The position numbers and the translations under genes are program-made. The notes beneath the pieces were generated by a model. The model made no database searches, was not told where the DNA came from, and saw nothing but the letters and a program-made list of their open reading frames with translations. From Clostridiales bacterium (GTDB lineage: Bacteria > Bacillota > Clostridia > Peptostreptococcales > Anaerovoracaceae), in the NCBI GenBank assembly GCA_015258265.1, contig JABZIP010000019.1, positions 1 to 20,273 on the forward strand: a stretch of 20,273 nt of DNA. Reading direction: 5' to 3'. Shown in pieces: positions 1 through 8,386 of the stretch; position 1 is the first letter of the stretch, and every line of letters begins with the position of its first letter.

Positions 1-744
1 AGTTTTATTTATTATATCGGCATTTTCTGCATCTACCATATATTCTTCAAAATGCATTTTATGCTCGCTCACATCCTCGCATTTTACAGGACGAAAAGTT
101 CCTATTCCGACATGCAAAGTAACATAGGCTATTTTTATTCCCTTTTGCTTTATCTTTTCTAAAAGTTCTTTTGTAAAGTGTAGCCCTGCTGTCGGTGCGG
201 CAACTGAGCCCTCCGTCTTACAATAAACCGTTTGATATCTGCTTTTATCCTCTTTGTCGCTACTTCTTGTAATGTACGGCGGCAGCGGCATATTACCTAT
301 TTTTTCTAATTTCTCTAAAAAAATACCCTCGTATGAAAACTTAAGATGCCTTGTACCGTCTTCACCAAATGCCTCTACTGTTGCGCTAAATTCCGGATTC
401 CCGCTTTCATTTAAAAAGTCGATACTGTCGCCAATTTTTAATTTTTTTGCAGGCTTTGCAAGGACTTCCCAAACATCGCCATCAATTCTTTTAATCAGCA
501 GTATTTCAATATGCGCACCTGTTTCTGATTTTATACCGAAAAGTCTTGCCGGTATTACCTTTGAATTATTCAAAACCAAGCAATCGCCCTCATTTAAATA
601 ATCTATTACATCATAAAAATGCTTATGCTCAACTTGACCGTTGGCTCGATTAACAATAAGCAGCCTTGACGCATCTCTGGCTTGCGCAGGCGTTTGTGCT
701 ATAAGCTCTTCCGGCAAATTATAATCAAAATCGGATACTAACAT
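1..744 (-). CDS. queA: S-adenosylmethionine:tRNA ribosyltransferase-isomerase QueA, 3' part missing
   Basis: QueA moves the ribosyl group of SAM onto 7-aminomethyl-7-deazaguanine at tRNA position 34, giving epoxyqueuosine, in the cytoplasm. Translating the minus strand from ATG at 744 gives 248 codons open to the window edge; the family is about 340 residues, so roughly the last quarter is outside. The N-terminus reads MLVSDFDYNLPEELIAQTP, followed by RDASRLLIVNR and the LNNSKVIPARLFG segment, all typical of QueA; PTAGLHFT further on is another family signature. A G-rich ribosome binding site lies just upstream, and the start is 8 bases after the spoIID-like stop, so it is the last gene seen of the ruv operon. 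In many Firmicutes tgt follows queA; that would be beyond the left edge. Nothing in the visible part looks broken. Confidence 0.95.
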   Translation of the reverse strand, partial: MLVSDFDYNLPEELIAQTPAQARDASRLLIVNRANGQVEHKHFYDVIDYLNEGDCLVLNNSKVIPARLFGIKSETGAHIEILLIKRIDGDVWEVLAKPAKKLKIGDSIDFLNESGNPEFSATVEAFGEDGTRHLKFSYEGIFLEKLEKIGNMPLPPYITRSSDKEDKSRYQTVYCKTEGSVAAPTAGLHFTKELLEKIKQKGIKIAYVTLHVGIGTFRPVKCEDVSEHKMHFEEYMVDAENADIINKT

Positions 745-752
745 CGTGCCCC

Positions 753-2246
753 CTATTCTATGCTTATATCTTTGTAATAGTAATTAAGTATTTCGTCGTA
801 TGTAAAGCCGCGTTTTGCCATTTCGATAGCTCCGTCCTGCGACATTCCAACTCCATGTCCGTATCCAAGACCTGTAAACAAAACGGTATCGTCCACCTTG
901 ATGTAGTCGCCGCCTCCGATTCTATCTGATAAACTTACCGCTGTTGCAGTATTTTCAGTTGCTTTACTTCCCTCATTTTTTAAATCGGGTACCGTAAATA
1001 ATCCGGCTCTCGCGATTCCTTTTAGATTCGCAAGCCTTATATTTTGAACTCGATTTTCAGTGCCGTCGCTTGCGATACAAGCTACGTTATCAGTAATATC
1101 AACAATAGTTTGCATATTTTTGCCAATCACAGTCATAGTCTTATTCTTCGAAGCCACATTTGACTCCTCAACATACTGCTTATTTTCTTTTATATTCCTA
1201 AAATCGCCACCAAAAGTGAACATAAGCGACTTTATGTCCGAGGCTCCCAGTGTTGTCCTTATCTTGTCCTTTTCGATTATCACGGTTCCTGTATTCCCGA
1301 TAAATGCCAATCTTTTAACTGCTCCTGCATCCGATCTTTCTTCAATTCGCATAGCTTGCAAATCGCCTATACTTTTTCCCGCATTTATAAGTTTTGCTTC
1401 AATTTCACGCTTGCTCATGGATTTTTTCCATGTAAAATCAGGAGAATAAATATCCTGTTTTGCTCTCAAGTATCCCAGTCTTTCATTCCAAATATCCTCG
1501 GAAGCGGATGTATACCCGCCGCTATTTTTTGAATAAAATGCCGCGACTGTTTTCCCGTCGTACTTCACTGTCTTTGCGAATGTGTCGTCCACTGCTCTTC
1601 TTACCGCACTAACTTCACTGTCCTTTCCCTTGTAATACTGACAATGAGGTGTGCTGCAAATATCGAAGCCGTAATTTTCGTGCGTTCCTCGCTTTACCCT
1701 TGCATAGCTTCTGCACGCTATCGCTTGAGCTTTTTGCGCTTCTATCGGTACGGATTTTCCAATTTCGTTTCCAACCACGCCGTATAAATATTTTTCTTCA
1801 TCTATGTAATTTATTAAATTCAAAGTTCCCTTAAAGTCGTTAAAATATACACCTCCTCGGTAATTTTGTCCCTTTACCGAAAAACTGCCGTCATCTTCAA
1901 AATCAAGTGGCAAAACAATATTTCTATCAGCTAAATCGAACCTACGAATTTCATCTCCGTGTTTATCCTGTAATACTATCTCCGAATATCCGTTTTTTGC
2001 AATTGCTATCACTTTTCTTACATCCTCGTAATTCGATTCGTTTGTTATATAATTATCCGAAAGTCTGCCTATGCGCACGCCGTTATCAAAATAAACTTCG
2101 TATCTGTCTTCGCTTGTATTCCCATAGAAAAGTCCGACTCTCAAATAATTTCTTTCAGCTGCATTAGAAACGGCACTCAAACCGCCAAACAAAAGGATTC
2201 CTGCAAAAATCAAACAGAAAATCAAACTCTTTTTTCTCATTACCAT
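753..2246 (-). CDS. SpoIID/LytB-domain lytic transglycosylase-like protein, secreted or membrane anchored
   Basis: Family members cleave peptidoglycan strands stripped of stem peptides; sporulation SpoIID does this during engulfment. The 497-residue product starts with a signal peptide or anchor (KK at 5-6, hydrophobic to about 29). The hallmark segment VVGNEIGKSVPIEAQKAQAI carries the likely catalytic Glu161, and C197, H201 and C202 in FDICSTPHC match the zinc/cysteine site described for clostridial SpoIID. The C-terminal signature GYGHGVGMSQDGAIEMAKRG is intact. At 497 residues it is longer than B. subtilis SpoIID (about 340), with roughly 120 extra N-terminal residues and a linker-like segment near 350-440. 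The GGAAGG ribosome binding site at 2253-2258 sits 6 bases from the ATG at 2246, favouring it over the ATG at 2240. It may be a SpoIID-like housekeeping enzyme rather than SpoIID itself, so no symbol is given. Confidence 0.88.
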   Translation of the reverse strand: MVMRKKSLIFCLIFAGILLFGGLSAVSNAAERNYLRVGLFYGNTSEDRYEVYFDNGVRIGRLSDNYITNESNYEDVRKVIAIAKNGYSEIVLQDKHGDEIRRFDLADRNIVLPLDFEDDGSFSVKGQNYRGGVYFNDFKGTLNLINYIDEEKYLYGVVGNEIGKSVPIEAQKAQAIACRSYARVKRGTHENYGFDICSTPHCQYYKGKDSEVSAVRRAVDDTFAKTVKYDGKTVAAFYSKNSGGYTSASEDIWNERLGYLRAKQDIYSPDFTWKKSMSKREIEAKLINAGKSIGDLQAMRIEERSDAGAVKRLAFIGNTGTVIIEKDKIRTTLGASDIKSLMFTFGGDFRNIKENKQYVEESNVASKNKTMTVIGKNMQTIVDITDNVACIASDGTENRVQNIRLANLKGIARAGLFTVPDLKNEGSKATENTATAVSLSDRIGGGDYIKVDDTVLFTGLGYGHGVGMSQDGAIEMAKRGFTYDEILNYYYKDISIE

Positions 2247-2257
2247 AATACACCTTC

Positions 2258-3268
2258 CTAAATTTCAATCCCCAAATGCTTATACGCTTTTTCGGAAACA
2301 ACTCTACCTTTTTGTGTTCTGTGCAAAAAACCTTCCTGTATCAAAAACGGCTCGTAAACATCTTCGATTGTTACCCTATCTTCTCCAATCGCAACCGCAA
2401 TAGTATCGATGCCGACAGGGCCGCCTTTAAATCTTTCAATAATCATCCTAAGTATGCTTCTATCGAGTTCTTCAAGTCCCAGCGAATCTACTCCAAGCGA
2501 AGTTAACGCTTCTTCCGTAATATCTATGTCTATCACACCGCTCCCTTTCACTTGTGAAAAATCGCGTACTCTTTTGAGCATCCTGTTTGCCACTCTCGGT
2601 GTCCCTCTTGAACGCTTAGCCATTACAGTAAGAGCTTCTTCCCTTGCCTCTATATTTAATATAGCAGCTGAGCGTCTGAGAATTTTTGTAAGTTCCTCTA
2701 CCGTATACAGTTCAAACTTGCTTATTACGCCAAACCTATCCCTAAGCGGCGCAGAAAGGCTGCCTGCTCTCGTAGTTGCACCAACAAGCGTGAATTTAGC
2801 AAGATCGAGCCTTATCGACCTCGCCGACGGTCCCTTGCCGATAATTATATCCAAGGCGTAATCTTCCATAGCTGAGTACAGGACTTCTTCTACCGATCTA
2901 TTTAGTCTATGAATTTCATCTATAAAAAGTACATCGTTTTCATTTAAGTTCGTAAGTATGGCAGCAAGATCACCTGCTCTATCTATTGCAGGTCCCGATG
3001 TGATGCGCAAATCCACCCCAAGTTCATTTGCAATAATGCCTGCAAGCGTTGTTTTACCAAGTCCCGGAGGTCCGTAAAACAGCACATGATCTAACGGTTC
3101 TCCGCGCATTTGCGCTGCCTCAATAAATATTTTGAGATTTTCCTTTGCTACGCTTTGCCCTATATAATCATCCAACTTTTTAGGTCTTAAACTTATTTCA
3201 ATTCCTTCATCTGCTTGGTTTTGAAATTTCGATGTTATATGCTCATTTTCATATCCGTTAATTCCCAA
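2258..3268 (-). CDS. ruvB: Holliday junction branch migration helicase RuvB
   Basis: RuvB is the AAA+ hexameric motor that, with RuvA, drives branch migration of Holliday junctions during recombinational repair. The 336-residue product has the usual family length. Visible motifs are SLRPKKLDDYIGQ at 26-38, Walker A GPPGLGKT at 66-73, Walker B LFIDEIH at 114-120, the sensor segment GATTRAG, and APLRDRFG with the arginine finger; the winged-helix C-terminus ends with EGFLHRTQKGR. The start is TTG at 3268, not ATG: no in-frame ATG occurs before residue 54, and a strong AGGAGG (3274-3279) lies 5 bases upstream. That ribosome binding site overlaps the ruvA stop codon at 3278-3280, implying translational coupling. 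The stop is 11 bases before the spoIID-like start. Confidence 0.98.
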   Translation of the reverse strand: MGINGYENEHITSKFQNQADEGIEISLRPKKLDDYIGQSVAKENLKIFIEAAQMRGEPLDHVLFYGPPGLGKTTLAGIIANELGVDLRITSGPAIDRAGDLAAILTNLNENDVLFIDEIHRLNRSVEEVLYSAMEDYALDIIIGKGPSARSIRLDLAKFTLVGATTRAGSLSAPLRDRFGVISKFELYTVEELTKILRRSAAILNIEAREEALTVMAKRSRGTPRVANRMLKRVRDFSQVKGSGVIDIDITEEALTSLGVDSLGLEELDRSILRMIIERFKGGPVGIDTIAVAIGEDRVTIEDVYEPFLIQEGFLHRTQKGRVVSEKAYKHLGIEI

Positions 3269-3277
3269 ATCCGCCTC

Positions 3278-3871
3278 CTAGCCCAATTTCGCAAGCGCAA
3301 GTTTAATTATTTTTGAAACCCCCGCACCTTCTTCGTTTATGGTAAATACCGCTTGCTGTGCCTCGCTTTTACTATATCCAAGTGCTACAAGTGCTTCTAT
3401 TGCTTCCGCCTTTTCTCCAAGCAAAACTCCCGTAGGTGCCTGCGTCGTATTTTCTGTAATCGTATCGTCTTTGCTGAATTTATCTTTAAGCTCAAGAACT
3501 ATCCTTTCCGCTGTCTTTTTACCTATACCGTTTGCCCTTGAAATCATAGCAGTATCTCCGCAAACAATGGCTTTTTTCAGTTCACTCGCAGGAAGCGTTG
3601 ATAATATGGACATGGAAGCCTTCGCTCCCACCCCGTTTACCTTCATTAGCGTTTTAAATAACGAAAGTCCTTCTTTATCTGAAAAGCCGTACAAACTCAT
3701 ATCATCTTCCCGAACAATCATATCTGTATACAGCATCACCTCGCTGCCCTCCGGTTTTTGATATATTACAGAATTGTCCGGTACATAAACTTCATATCCT
3801 ATCCCGCTATTTTCTATCACCGCCGCGCCTGCTATGAACATAGTAAGCCTGCCTTTTATGTAATGTATCAT
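3278..3871 (-). CDS. ruvA: Holliday junction DNA-binding protein RuvA
   Basis: RuvA binds four-way junctions as a tetramer, holds them open and recruits RuvB. Starting at ATG 3871 the protein is 197 residues, the family norm, and begins MIHYIKGRLTMF. An in-frame ATG 20 codons upstream (3931) is rejected because that extension lies inside ruvC and lacks RuvA similarity, whereas AGGGAGGG (3876-3883) sits just before 3871. The helix-hairpin-helix DNA-binding segments are visible (LMKVNGVGAKASMSIL and ANGIGKKTAERIVLELKDK). The C-terminal RuvB-binding domain (EAIEALVALGYSKSEAQQAV) follows an acidic, threonine-rich linker. The start overlaps the ruvC stop by four bases (ATGA), a standard coupled arrangement. 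Confidence 0.97.
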   Translation of the reverse strand: MIHYIKGRLTMFIAGAAVIENSGIGYEVYVPDNSVIYQKPEGSEVMLYTDMIVREDDMSLYGFSDKEGLSLFKTLMKVNGVGAKASMSILSTLPASELKKAIVCGDTAMISRANGIGKKTAERIVLELKDKFSKDDTITENTTQAPTGVLLGEKAEAIEALVALGYSKSEAQQAVFTINEEGAGVSKIIKLALAKLG

Positions 3872-4377
3872 TTTGCCCTCCCTAAAATTTTCGCAAGCCT
3901 TGCATTTGAAGGTGCCGAATGGCCATGGCATATAGCTGCCGCAAGCGCGTCAGCCACGTCGTCCGGTTTAGGTACTTCTTTTAGATTGAGTATGGTCTTT
4001 ACCATCGCCTGTACTTGCTTCTTTTCCGCTCTACCATAACCGACAAGTGCTTGTTTGATTTGAAGCGGCGTATATTCAAATATATCAAGACTTGAATTTG
4101 CGCACGCAAGCAAAGCTACGCCTCGCGCCTGACCTACCATTATAGCAGTAGTTACATTTGTATTAAAAAATAGTTCCTCAACACCTGCCACTTCGGGTTC
4201 GTACTTAGCTATTACCTCTGTAAGCTCGTTGTATATGCATTTAAGTCTGTCAGGTGGCGCCATGCCTGCCTTTGTAGTAATCGCTCCGTATGCGCAAGGT
4301 GTAAAACGGTTGCCCTGCATGTCAACTATGCCATACCCCAAAATAGCATATCCCGGATCTATTCCAAGTATTCTCAT
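3868..4377 (-). CDS. ruvC: Holliday junction resolvase RuvC
   Basis: RuvC is the dimeric endonuclease that cuts Holliday junctions symmetrically after RuvAB branch migration. From ATG 4377 the protein has 169 residues, matching the family, and opens with MRILGIDPGYAILGYGI. Acidic catalytic residues are visible: D7, E67 (GVEELFFN), and D140 and D143 (PDDVADALAAA). A longer in-frame start at 4434 would add 19 residues that overlap lgt and have no RuvC character; AAGGAAAAG lies just upstream of 4377, so that start is chosen. The gene ends in an ATGA overlap with ruvA and begins 13 bases after the lgt stop. All three ruv genes are therefore expressed as one block. Confidence 0.97.
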   Translation of the reverse strand: MRILGIDPGYAILGYGIVDMQGNRFTPCAYGAITTKAGMAPPDRLKCIYNELTEVIAKYEPEVAGVEELFFNTNVTTAIMVGQARGVALLACANSSLDIFEYTPLQIKQALVGYGRAEKKQVQAMVKTILNLKEVPKPDDVADALAAAICHGHSAPSNARLAKILGRAK

Positions 4378-4390
4378 TACTTTTCCTTTT

Positions 4391-5182
4391 TTAACGCTTG
4401 AATTTTCCCTTGTACTTACTTGTTCCGAACGCAAATATTTTTCCTTCTTTTTTTGCGACAGACTTCTTGTAAAAATACACTATGGTGCAAACTGCAAACA
4501 CGATTGCACTCAAAAGCATCGCTTGTTTAATCCTGCCAAACAGCATCAAACTGTCCGTTCGCAAATATTCGACAAAAAAACGCTCAAAAGAATAGAGAAT
4601 TCCATACAGCAAAGCTATCTGACCTTTAAAATCTCTATCTTTTACAATTAAAATGAAAAATAAAATCAGACACCAAATCGACTCATACAAAAATGTCGGA
4701 TGTACTTTCTGCCCGTTTACAATTATAGCCCAAGGAAGATTGGTGATACCTCCATGTGCCTCACTGTTAAAGAAATTCCCCCAGCGTCCTATTGCCTGCC
4801 CTATGGCAACACAAGGCGCCACCATATCCAAAAAATTCCATATATCGTACTTCCAAACTTTGCAAAGCACGATTGTAGCAAGAATCCCCGCAATAAGTGC
4901 TCCATGTATTGCAAGACCGCCTGCGCGCACATTCAGCATAGCGGTAATGCTGCCTTTATAGTCATCATAATTAAATATTACGTAGTACATTCGTGCTCCG
5001 ACAAACGCTAGCGGTACTGCTATGAGAACAAAATCCAAAATGCGATCCACAGATATATCGTATTTTTTTGCCCGCTTACAAGCTACCAACATACCAAAAA
5101 GTACGGCGATTGCCATAAGCACGCCGTACCATCTAACTTCAATTCCAAATATTTCAAATGCTATGGGATTAGGTGCTGTCAT
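4391..5182 (-). CDS. lgt: Prolipoprotein diacylglyceryl transferase Lgt
   Basis: Lgt transfers diacylglycerol from phosphatidylglycerol to the lipobox cysteine of prelipoproteins at the outer face of the cytoplasmic membrane, the first step of lipoprotein maturation. The 263-residue product has the usual length and about seven hydrophobic segments. Family residues are visible: H94 in AIHGA, the signature GRWGNFFNSEAHGG at 132-145 with R133, N137 and E141, and FLYESIW followed by a GQI.LLY.I.YS..RF..E.LR pattern. The start overlaps the stop of the upstream lipoprotein gene by four bases (ATGA), and ruvC follows after 13 bases. A lipoprotein substrate gene coupled directly to its maturase is notable, although proximity does not prove a dedicated relationship. 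Confidence 0.97.
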   Translation of the reverse strand: MTAPNPIAFEIFGIEVRWYGVLMAIAVLFGMLVACKRAKKYDISVDRILDFVLIAVPLAFVGARMYYVIFNYDDYKGSITAMLNVRAGGLAIHGALIAGILATIVLCKVWKYDIWNFLDMVAPCVAIGQAIGRWGNFFNSEAHGGITNLPWAIIVNGQKVHPTFLYESIWCLILFFILIVKDRDFKGQIALLYGILYSFERFFVEYLRTDSLMLFGRIKQAMLLSAIVFAVCTIVYFYKKSVAKKEGKIFAFGTSKYKGKFKR

Positions 5183-5700
5183 ATCTCCACCCTTTCATTT
5201 AGCAAAAGCTCTATTTGATCGTTCAAAACATATATTTTGTAATACTGTGAATTGTCATAGTTTTTCTTCTGCTCCAAAGTCATACCTTTGATTTCTTTTT
5301 CGTATGCTTTCAAAAACTGTTCTCCGGTAAGCACATCAGGCTCCGTTTTGGAATCCACAGGTTTTCTAAATGTGCATCGTGCTTCTTGCGGTAACACATA
5401 ACTTATTTCATAATTTCGATTTTCAATCAAAATTTTACCCTCGTAATCCTCTACAAGTTCTTTTGCACTTATCGTTACCTCTACCTGAGCATCTTGTGTC
5501 TTCTTCAAAGATACATTTCCAAACAAATATTCAGCACCGTCGCGCAGTAACTGCTCAGAATATTCATTTTCCAGATATTCCGGAGTTATCTCGGGTTCTA
5601 TAACGGTAGAACCCGATTTCTTTTGAAAATCACAGCTCGTACTAAATACGATTAACGAAAAAACCGTAAATATACAAACGATTTTCTTAATATTTCTCAT
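5179..5700 (-). CDS. Small predicted lipoprotein of unknown function
   Basis: The protein is 173 residues and I do not recognise its family. It begins MRNIKKIVCIFTVFSLIVFS and continues with TSC, a type II signal peptide with lipobox-like FSTSC and Cys23 as the probable lipidation site; the residue at -3 is Ser, not the usual Leu. The mature part is hydrophilic and rich in Glu and Lys, with no further membrane segment, and ends in a QIELLLNERVEI strand-like tail. Its AAGGAG ribosome binding site overlaps the chemoreceptor stop codon 9 bases upstream, and its own stop overlaps the lgt start, so it is translationally linked on both sides. It could be an exported solute- or envelope-associated protein; no function is claimed. 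Confidence 0.85.
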   Translation of the reverse strand: MRNIKKIVCIFTVFSLIVFSTSCDFQKKSGSTVIEPEITPEYLENEYSEQLLRDGAEYLFGNVSLKKTQDAQVEVTISAKELVEDYEGKILIENRNYEISYVLPQEARCTFRKPVDSKTEPDVLTGEQFLKAYEKEIKGMTLEQKKNYDNSQYYKIYVLNDQIELLLNERVEI

Positions 5701-5709
5701 CTTTACTCC

Positions 5710-8259
5710 TTAAACATATTTGTTATCAAAGTCGGATATCTCGCCGACTCCTGCAGTTGTCTTTGCTTCATTTGCAAAAGAACTCGCCTTACTTGCCGGT
5801 TTACTTGCGCTTTTCGCTGCACTATGCAGCTCTTTTACCTGTGAAATATCGTGCACTTTATTTTCGTAATCCAATATTTCTACGGTTTTGTCAGTTCCGT
5901 TATCCTTTGCTTTATTCGCTCCTACATGTCTTACTTCCGATTTATCCTGCACTTTTCCCAAAGTCTTTGCAGCAGTTTTCTCAATCGGCTTATCAGCTTT
6001 CTTTTGAAGCGGTTTCGCACTCATTTTTTCAGGGACTTTTACATCCACTTTTGCTGCCGGCTTTGTATCGAGCTTTTCCACCGTTTTTTCAAGCTTTGGG
6101 TCCATAGCGTAAGATGTTCTTGATTTTGCGGTATCATCGTCCATCAACCTGTACTGAGCTATGAGCGTATCCAAGATATTAGCCTGTCCTGCAAGTTCTT
6201 CGCTGGCAGCTGCACTTTCTTCACTTGTTGCCGAGTTCGTCTGAACAGCAGATGATATCTGATCTGCTCCCAAGTTGATTTGACTTGCTGAAACTGCCTG
6301 TTCTTCTGAAGATGTCAATATTTCCTTAATCTTTTCTGTAATTGTATTCGCATTTTGAACAACAAGCTCAAGCGATTGTGCAGTTTTTTCGGCTATATCT
6401 TTTCCTTCTGCAACCGCACCTATCGAAGTTTCAATCAATTCTGTCGTACTCTTTGCAGCCTCTGCCGATTTACTTGCAAGATTTCTAACTTCGTCTGCAA
6501 CTACTGCAAAGCCTTTACCGGCTTCTCCTGCACGCGCAGCTTCAACAGCGGCATTAAGTGCAAGTATATTCGTCTGGAATGCTATATCATCTATTGTTTT
6601 AATTATCTTATTTACTTCGCTTGATGCTTCAGTCATTCTTTCCATCGCGTTCATAAGATCGCTCATATGCGTATTGCTTATTTCAATGGCATCGCCTATC
6701 TGATCGCTCAATTTATTCGTTTCTTCAGCACTTCTTGCATTCAAATTGATTTTTCCTGCTATATCCCCGATAGTAGCAGACAATTCCTCGAGCGATGCTG
6801 CTTGCTCTGTAGAACTTTGTGATAAACTCTGCGCACCCTGTGATACTTGGTCCGCTCCGTCTGTGATTTGCGCAGCTGACAATTTGATTTTTCTGAAGCC
6901 CGCATTTAACCCGTCGAGTAAACTTAAATACGAAGTTCTGATTTCATTGAAATCTCCAACATACTCTTGCGTAGGCATATATGTCAGGTCGCCCTCGCTC
7001 AAGGCCTTCATTTCCGTAGATATTTCGCCTATTACATTTTCAAGATTAGCAAATGCCTCTCGCATAGAGTCGCAAACTCTTCCGATTTCATTGTCTCCTG
7101 CGTACTCTATTTTGTAACTCAGATTTCCCTGTTTCAATGCCTCACCTGCGGAATCAAGCTGCTGCAATGGAGTCAAACCTTTTCGTATCTGTGTCAGCGT
7201 AGTTATTATCAACACAACAAGCGCAAGCGCTATTAAAATTACCGTAATGACTACAAGCCCGATTAAATCGGAGTAAAAGTCTATCGTCGTAACCGCTGAG
7301 TACACCCACCATGTTTGTCCGTCGATGTCTATCGGTGAAAAAAATGCCTGCATTCCGACTTTTTTGCTTGACGGCATAGAAACTCTGAAGTCTTCACCTA
7401 TTTCTCTCTTGGCAGTGACTTTGTCTATATCTTTTTGACGCGAAAGTCTTCCTGTAAACGAGCTGCCTACAGCTTCGCTGTCCTTGCTGTGGAACATTAT
7501 TTCATCGTCTTGATTTATGAGTGCCAGCAAAAATGTAGGATTGTCGCCATGCTGGAATTCAATTTTATTAAGTTCATCTATCCTGACATCGGACAACACT
7601 ATTCCGATAGTTTTTCCCGACGCCACGATTGGGGTTGTCATCGTTACAATGTGCTTGCCTCTGGCATCTTGATACGGTTTAGATACAAACGGTTTGCCCG
7701 TTTCCACAGTTTTGATAAAATACTCTCTTTCCCAAACGACATCCGTGAATACCGTTTCCAAATCGCTTTCGGAGCCTTCTTTTTTAGCAACATAAAGTCC
7801 GTATTTTTCAACATTCGGATCTACCGCATTTTGAACGAAAAATACGCCCATTCCCTCTATCATGCTGTTATTTTTAATTGTATTAGGAACAAATCTAAGT
7901 AGACAGTATTCAAGTTCTTTGGCTCCTGCATTCAGTGCCGCCCCCTCGATCACTTCACTTGGTCCGCCTGCAATATTGGACTTTGCAACAATATCTGAAT
8001 AATTCTCCTCTACATAACCGCCTATAAGTTCACCTTCACTTTGAGCAGAATGTATCTTATCGTATATCTTTGCTGCATTTATTTCTGTAAGCTGCGTAAA
8101 ACTCGCGTCCAATAATCCTTTTACTGAATTTGCCACTATAACAAGTAAAACTACACCTATAACCAACAAACAAATCAGGAGAGTTATCCCTGTTCTCTTT
8201 GACAGTTCTTTTGCCAAACTGCCGTTTCCCATAATTTTTTTATCCGGTCTTTTTCTCAT
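5710..8259 (-). CDS. Methyl-accepting chemotaxis protein with dCache sensor and long Lys-rich tail
   Basis: This is a transmembrane chemoreceptor that would signal to CheA/CheW. With the start at ATG 8259 the protein has 849 residues: TM1 about 25-44, a large extracytoplasmic dCache-like sensor to about 331, TM2 about 332-354, HAMP about 355-408, and the cytoplasmic signalling coiled coil about 453-705. The hairpin tip is nearly invariant (DDIAFQTNILALNAAVEAAR then GEAGKGFAVVADEVRNLA). WEREYF followed by GKPFVSKPYQD loosely resembles the ligand-site region of amino-acid dCache sensors, but this is uncertain. A 144-residue Lys/Ala/Pro-rich, probably disordered tail follows the signalling domain and ends EISDFDNKYV. 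ATG 8280 would add seven residues but lacks a ribosome binding site, while AGAGAGG precedes 8259. It is the first gene of the operon continuing into lgt and ruvCAB. Confidence 0.95.
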   Translation of the reverse strand: MRKRPDKKIMGNGSLAKELSKRTGITLLICLLVIGVVLLVIVANSVKGLLDASFTQLTEINAAKIYDKIHSAQSEGELIGGYVEENYSDIVAKSNIAGGPSEVIEGAALNAGAKELEYCLLRFVPNTIKNNSMIEGMGVFFVQNAVDPNVEKYGLYVAKKEGSESDLETVFTDVVWEREYFIKTVETGKPFVSKPYQDARGKHIVTMTTPIVASGKTIGIVLSDVRIDELNKIEFQHGDNPTFLLALINQDDEIMFHSKDSEAVGSSFTGRLSRQKDIDKVTAKREIGEDFRVSMPSSKKVGMQAFFSPIDIDGQTWWVYSAVTTIDFYSDLIGLVVITVILIALALVVLIITTLTQIRKGLTPLQQLDSAGEALKQGNLSYKIEYAGDNEIGRVCDSMREAFANLENVIGEISTEMKALSEGDLTYMPTQEYVGDFNEIRTSYLSLLDGLNAGFRKIKLSAAQITDGADQVSQGAQSLSQSSTEQAASLEELSATIGDIAGKINLNARSAEETNKLSDQIGDAIEISNTHMSDLMNAMERMTEASSEVNKIIKTIDDIAFQTNILALNAAVEAARAGEAGKGFAVVADEVRNLASKSAEAAKSTTELIETSIGAVAEGKDIAEKTAQSLELVVQNANTITEKIKEILTSSEEQAVSASQINLGADQISSAVQTNSATSEESAAASEELAGQANILDTLIAQYRLMDDDTAKSRTSYAMDPKLEKTVEKLDTKPAAKVDVKVPEKMSAKPLQKKADKPIEKTAAKTLGKVQDKSEVRHVGANKAKDNGTDKTVEILDYENKVHDISQVKELHSAAKSASKPASKASSFANEAKTTAGVGEISDFDNKYV

Positions 8260-8309
8260 TATCGCAGCCTCTCTTTCCATAATTTTATAAATGAAATATA
8301 TACGAGTAG

Positions 8310-8338
8310 ATTTTATATTATTATACTCATTTTGTCAA
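8310..8338 (-). promoter_or_regulatory. Predicted SigA-type promoter of the chemoreceptor-lgt-ruvCAB-queA operon
   Basis: On the minus strand TTGACA (8333-8338) is followed after 17 bases by TAAAAT (8310-8315). The -35 is perfect and the -10 matches five of six. It lies about 50 bases before the chemoreceptor start and is the only strong leftward promoter seen before queA. No convincing flagellar-type (SigD) promoter was found here. Confidence 0.7.
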
Positions 8339-8386
8339 TCTTTTGTTAATATTTAAACGCTTTCTTTAAATATTTTTTTCTTTTGG

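Noticed and set aside
3872..3931. Upstream in-frame start extending RuvA by 20 residues
   Set aside because: The extension lies within ruvC, shows no RuvA similarity, and the good ribosome binding site is immediately before ATG 3871.
5757..7902. Several plus-strand reading frames opposite the chemoreceptor gene
   Set aside because: They are antisense to a gene with clear domain motifs, have no family features and are rich in Ser, Cys and Phe as expected from reversed coding sequence.
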